In this document: positions 61,866-64,000 of the stretch, one piece after another | How positions within the stretch are numbered: position 1 is the stretch's first letter | How the letters are laid out: every line of letters starts with the position of its first letter | From: Mesorhizobium sp. | GTDB lineage: Bacteria > Pseudomonadota > Alphaproteobacteria > Rhizobiales > Rhizobiaceae | Length of the DNA stretch: 64,000 nucleotides | NCBI RefSeq assembly: GCF_017306585.1 | Contig: NZ_JAFKIC010000109.1 | Location: 1 to 64,000 of the forward strand | Reading direction: 5' to 3' | Program-made: the position numbers and the translations under genes | Notes under the pieces: generated by a model | Database searches by the model: none | What the model was told of the DNA's origin: nothing | What the model saw: the letters and a program-made list of their open reading frames with translations, nothing else

Positions 61866-64000
61866 TTAGGCAACTGTGCGCAATTGCCTCGCCGCTTCCA
61901 CCATATTGACCAGCGCCGGCCGAACCTCTTCCCAACCACGTGTCTTGAGGCCGCAATCGGGATTGATCCACAGTTGCGTGTCGCTGAGGCGCTCACGGGC
62001 CAGCGTCATCAGATCGATCATCTCGCCGACTGCCGGGACACGAGGTGAGTGGATGTCATAGACGCCGGGACCGATCTCATTCAGATACTTGTGGGTCCGG
62101 AAGGCGTCGAGAAGCTCCATCTTCGATCGTGATGTTTCGATCGAGATGACATCCGCGTCCATGGCGCTGATCGCATCGAGGATGTCGTTGAATTCCGAAT
62201 AGCACATATGGGTATGGATCTGCGTGCCGTCACCGACGCCGGAGGAGGCGAGGCGGAAGCAGTCGACAGCCCAGTCGAGATAGGTCTTCCAGTCGGATTT
62301 GCGCAGTGGCAGGCCTTCACGCAAGGCTGCTTCATCGATCTGGATCATGGCGGCCTCCGCCGCTTCGAGGTCGATAACCTCGTCGCGAATGGCGAGCGCG
62401 ATCTGGCGGCAGGTCTCGTTGCGCGGGATGTCGTCGCGCACGAATGACCAGTTCAGGATGGTCACTGGCCCGGTCAGCATGCCTTTCATGGGCTTTTGCG
62501 TCAGCGATTGCGCGTATTGCCACCATGCGACCGTCATCGGCCGCGGCCGCGAGACGTCGCCGAATATGATTGGCGGTCGGACGTAGCGAGATCCATAGCT
62601 CTGCACCCAGGCATGCCTGGTGAATGCGAAGCCCGAGAGCTGCTCGCCGAAATACTGCACCATGTCGTTGCGTTCGAATTCGCCATGCACCAGCACGTCG
62701 AGGCCGATTTCCTCCTGCCAGCGGACGGCCGCGGCGGTCTCCCTCTCCAGGAAGGACTGATAGTCGATATAGCTCAATTCGCCCTTGGCGTGGTCGGCGC
62801 GCGCCTTGCGCACCTGCGCGGTCTGCGGAAACGAACCGATCGTCGTGGTGGGAAAACTCGGCAGGCCGAGCTTCCGCGCCTGGAGCTCTTGGCGCGTGGC
62901 GAAGTCGCTATGCCGGTGCCGCATGGTCTCGGTGACGCCCAGCAGGCGCCCCTCGACCAATGGATCGTGAACCTTGAGCGACGATGCGCGCGATTGAACG
63001 GCTGCGGCCGATGCCTGCAACTCCTTTGAAACCACATCCTTGCCAGCGCCAAGCGCATCCGCAAGCAGCGTGAGTTCGTCCATCTTCTGGATCGAAAAGG
63101 AGAGCCAGGATCTGAGGTCAGGGTCCAGGCCGGTTTCCAGTTCCACGTCGATCGGAACATGGAGGAGCGAACAGGACGGCGCAATCTCGATCCGGTCGAG
63201 CGGCCAGCCAGCCACGATCGGTCTGATGTGGTCGAGAATGGCCGGCAGGTCCGCCCGCCAGACATTGCGACCGTCGATCAATCCGAGCGACAGGATCTGG
63301 TCTTTACGGGAGAGGCGGGAAACCGGCTCAAGCTGTTCCGGTGCCCTTACCAGGTCGACGTGTAACCCGGCCACCGGCAAGGCAAGGGCTGTTTCCAGAT
63401 TGTCGCCCAGGCCGCCGAAATAGGTGGCCAGCATGATGTTGATATCCGGCACCGTCGTGGAGAACCGCTGATACGCAAGTTCGAGGCCGATACGCTCGGC
63501 CGGGTCGAGGTCGAGGGCGAGACAGGGCTCATCGATCTGCACCCACCTGGCGCCGGCTTGCGACAGTTGCTGAAGGAGTTGAACGTAAACCGTTATCAGC
63601 CTCGGCAGCAAGGATATCGGGTTGAAACCGCCACCACGCGATTTGGCCAGCTTGAGAAAGGTTACCGGCCCAAGAATGACTGGACGCGTGCGGATACCGA
63701 GAGCCGCCGCCTCACGAAACTCGCCGAGCGGCTTGGTCGAACAGAGTTCAAACGTCTGGTCGGCCGACAATTCGGGGACCATGTAGTGATAGTTGGTGTC
63801 GAACCACTTCGTCATCTCGAGCGCTGCGACACCGTTGGCATGAGGGCCATGATTGCAGGCAGCGGAGTCATGATCGCCCTGATTGCCTCGGGCCATCGCG
63901 AAATAGACATCGAGCGGAACCTCGCCGCCGGTCCAGCCATATTCTTTCGGGATCGCGCCGACCATGACGGCCGTGTCGAGGACATGATCGTAAAGCGAAA
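61866..64000 (-). CDS. metE: Cobalamin-independent methionine synthase, 5' end missing
   Basis: Transfers methyl directly from methyltetrahydropteroyl-triglutamate to homocysteine. About 711 residues are visible; the frame stays open to the right edge, where SLYDHVLDTAVMVG matches the region near residue 70 of E. coli MetE, so some 60-70 N-terminal residues are outside. Landmarks include EMTKWFDTNYHYMVPE, WVQIDEPCLALDL, and the zinc site with IHTHMCYSEF (His and Cys) and the C-terminal NPDCGLKTRGW (Cys). With metH and BHMT it is the third methionine-forming enzyme within 11 kb. MetE genes are often under B12 riboswitches; its leader is not in the window. Confidence 0.96.
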   Translation of the reverse strand, partial: SLYDHVLDTAVMVGAIPKEYGWTGGEVPLDVYFAMARGNQGDHDSAACNHGPHANGVAALEMTKWFDTNYHYMVPELSADQTFELCSTKPLGEFREAAALGIRTRPVILGPVTFLKLAKSRGGGFNPISLLPRLITVYVQLLQQLSQAGARWVQIDEPCLALDLDPAERIGLELAYQRFSTTVPDINIMLATYFGGLGDNLETALALPVAGLHVDLVRAPEQLEPVSRLSRKDQILSLGLIDGRNVWRADLPAILDHIRPIVAGWPLDRIEIAPSCSLLHVPIDVELETGLDPDLRSWLSFSIQKMDELTLLADALGAGKDVVSKELQASAAAVQSRASSLKVHDPLVEGRLLGVTETMRHRHSDFATRQELQARKLGLPSFPTTTIGSFPQTAQVRKARADHAKGELSYIDYQSFLERETAAAVRWQEEIGLDVLVHGEFERNDMVQYFGEQLSGFAFTRHAWVQSYGSRYVRPPIIFGDVSRPRPMTVAWWQYAQSLTQKPMKGMLTGPVTILNWSFVRDDIPRNETCRQIALAIRDEVIDLEAAEAAMIQIDEAALREGLPLRKSDWKTYLDWAVDCFRLASSGVGDGTQIHTHMCYSEFNDILDAISAMDADVISIETSRSKMELLDAFRTHKYLNEIGPGVYDIHSPRVPAVGEMIDLMTLARERLSDTQLWINPDCGLKTRGWEEVRPALVNMVEAARQLRTVA

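Overview
This 64 kb window looks like chromosomal DNA of a Mesorhizobium-like alphaproteobacterium (order Hyphomicrobiales). The sequence is GC-rich. The housekeeping order gltA-gltX-comEC-lexA ... moeA-moaC-trpC-trpD-ppiD-tpiA-secG-pyrG, a lexA promoter with the alphaproteobacterial GTTC-N7-GTTC SOS box, DUF982 and DUF1697 genes, and several dispersed palindromic intergenic repeats all fit that group. The assignment is inference from gene content, not from a marker search.

Layout. 1-5.9 kb: citrate synthase (cut by the left edge), glutamyl-tRNA synthetase, ComEC and LexA. 6-15.7 kb: an accessory block for tryptophan uptake and breakdown that sits between lexA and moeA. It holds a TrpX-type ABC transporter, kynureninase, tryptophan 2,3-dioxygenase, an HGGYW-type arylformamidase, a 2-aminobenzoate-CoA ligase, a PLP dehydratase and a GntR regulator with a visible paired operator. 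15.8-26 kb: core genes moeA, moaC, trpC, trpD, ppiD, tpiA, secG, an L,D-transpeptidase and pyrG. 26-30 kb: small accessory genes and an NCS1 permease. 29.3-38.5 kb: a LysR regulator divergent from a peptide-use operon (two peptidases plus a complete Dpp/Opp-type ABC importer). 38.5-39.7 kb: a glycosyltransferase remnant and a PIG-L deacetylase.

39.9-64 kb is the most striking part. It contains three cobalamin riboswitches: in front of nrdAB, in front of a GbcA-like Rieske oxygenase, and in front of a 99-residue unknown protein followed by betaine-homocysteine methyltransferase and formaldehyde dehydrogenase. Between and around them lie the methylcitrate cycle (prpDCB) with its ScfR/RamB-type regulator, queH, the cobalamin-dependent methionine synthase metH, and the cobalamin-independent metE (cut by the right edge). 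Almost every enzyme here is the B12-independent counterpart of a B12-dependent one: NrdAB versus NrdJ, methylcitrate cycle versus methylmalonyl-CoA mutase, QueH versus QueG, MetE and BHMT versus MetH. I read this as a candidate B12-sparing island. The NrdB protein also carries the residue pattern of the radical-tyrosine-less class Ic (Mn/Fe) enzymes.

The two riboswitches at 57 and 58.7 kb are close relatives. They share a 30-nt post-aptamer segment and each has a short hairpin that pairs with the Shine-Dalgarno sequence of the downstream gene, which suggests translational control. No tRNA, rRNA, CRISPR array, insertion sequence or prophage gene was seen.
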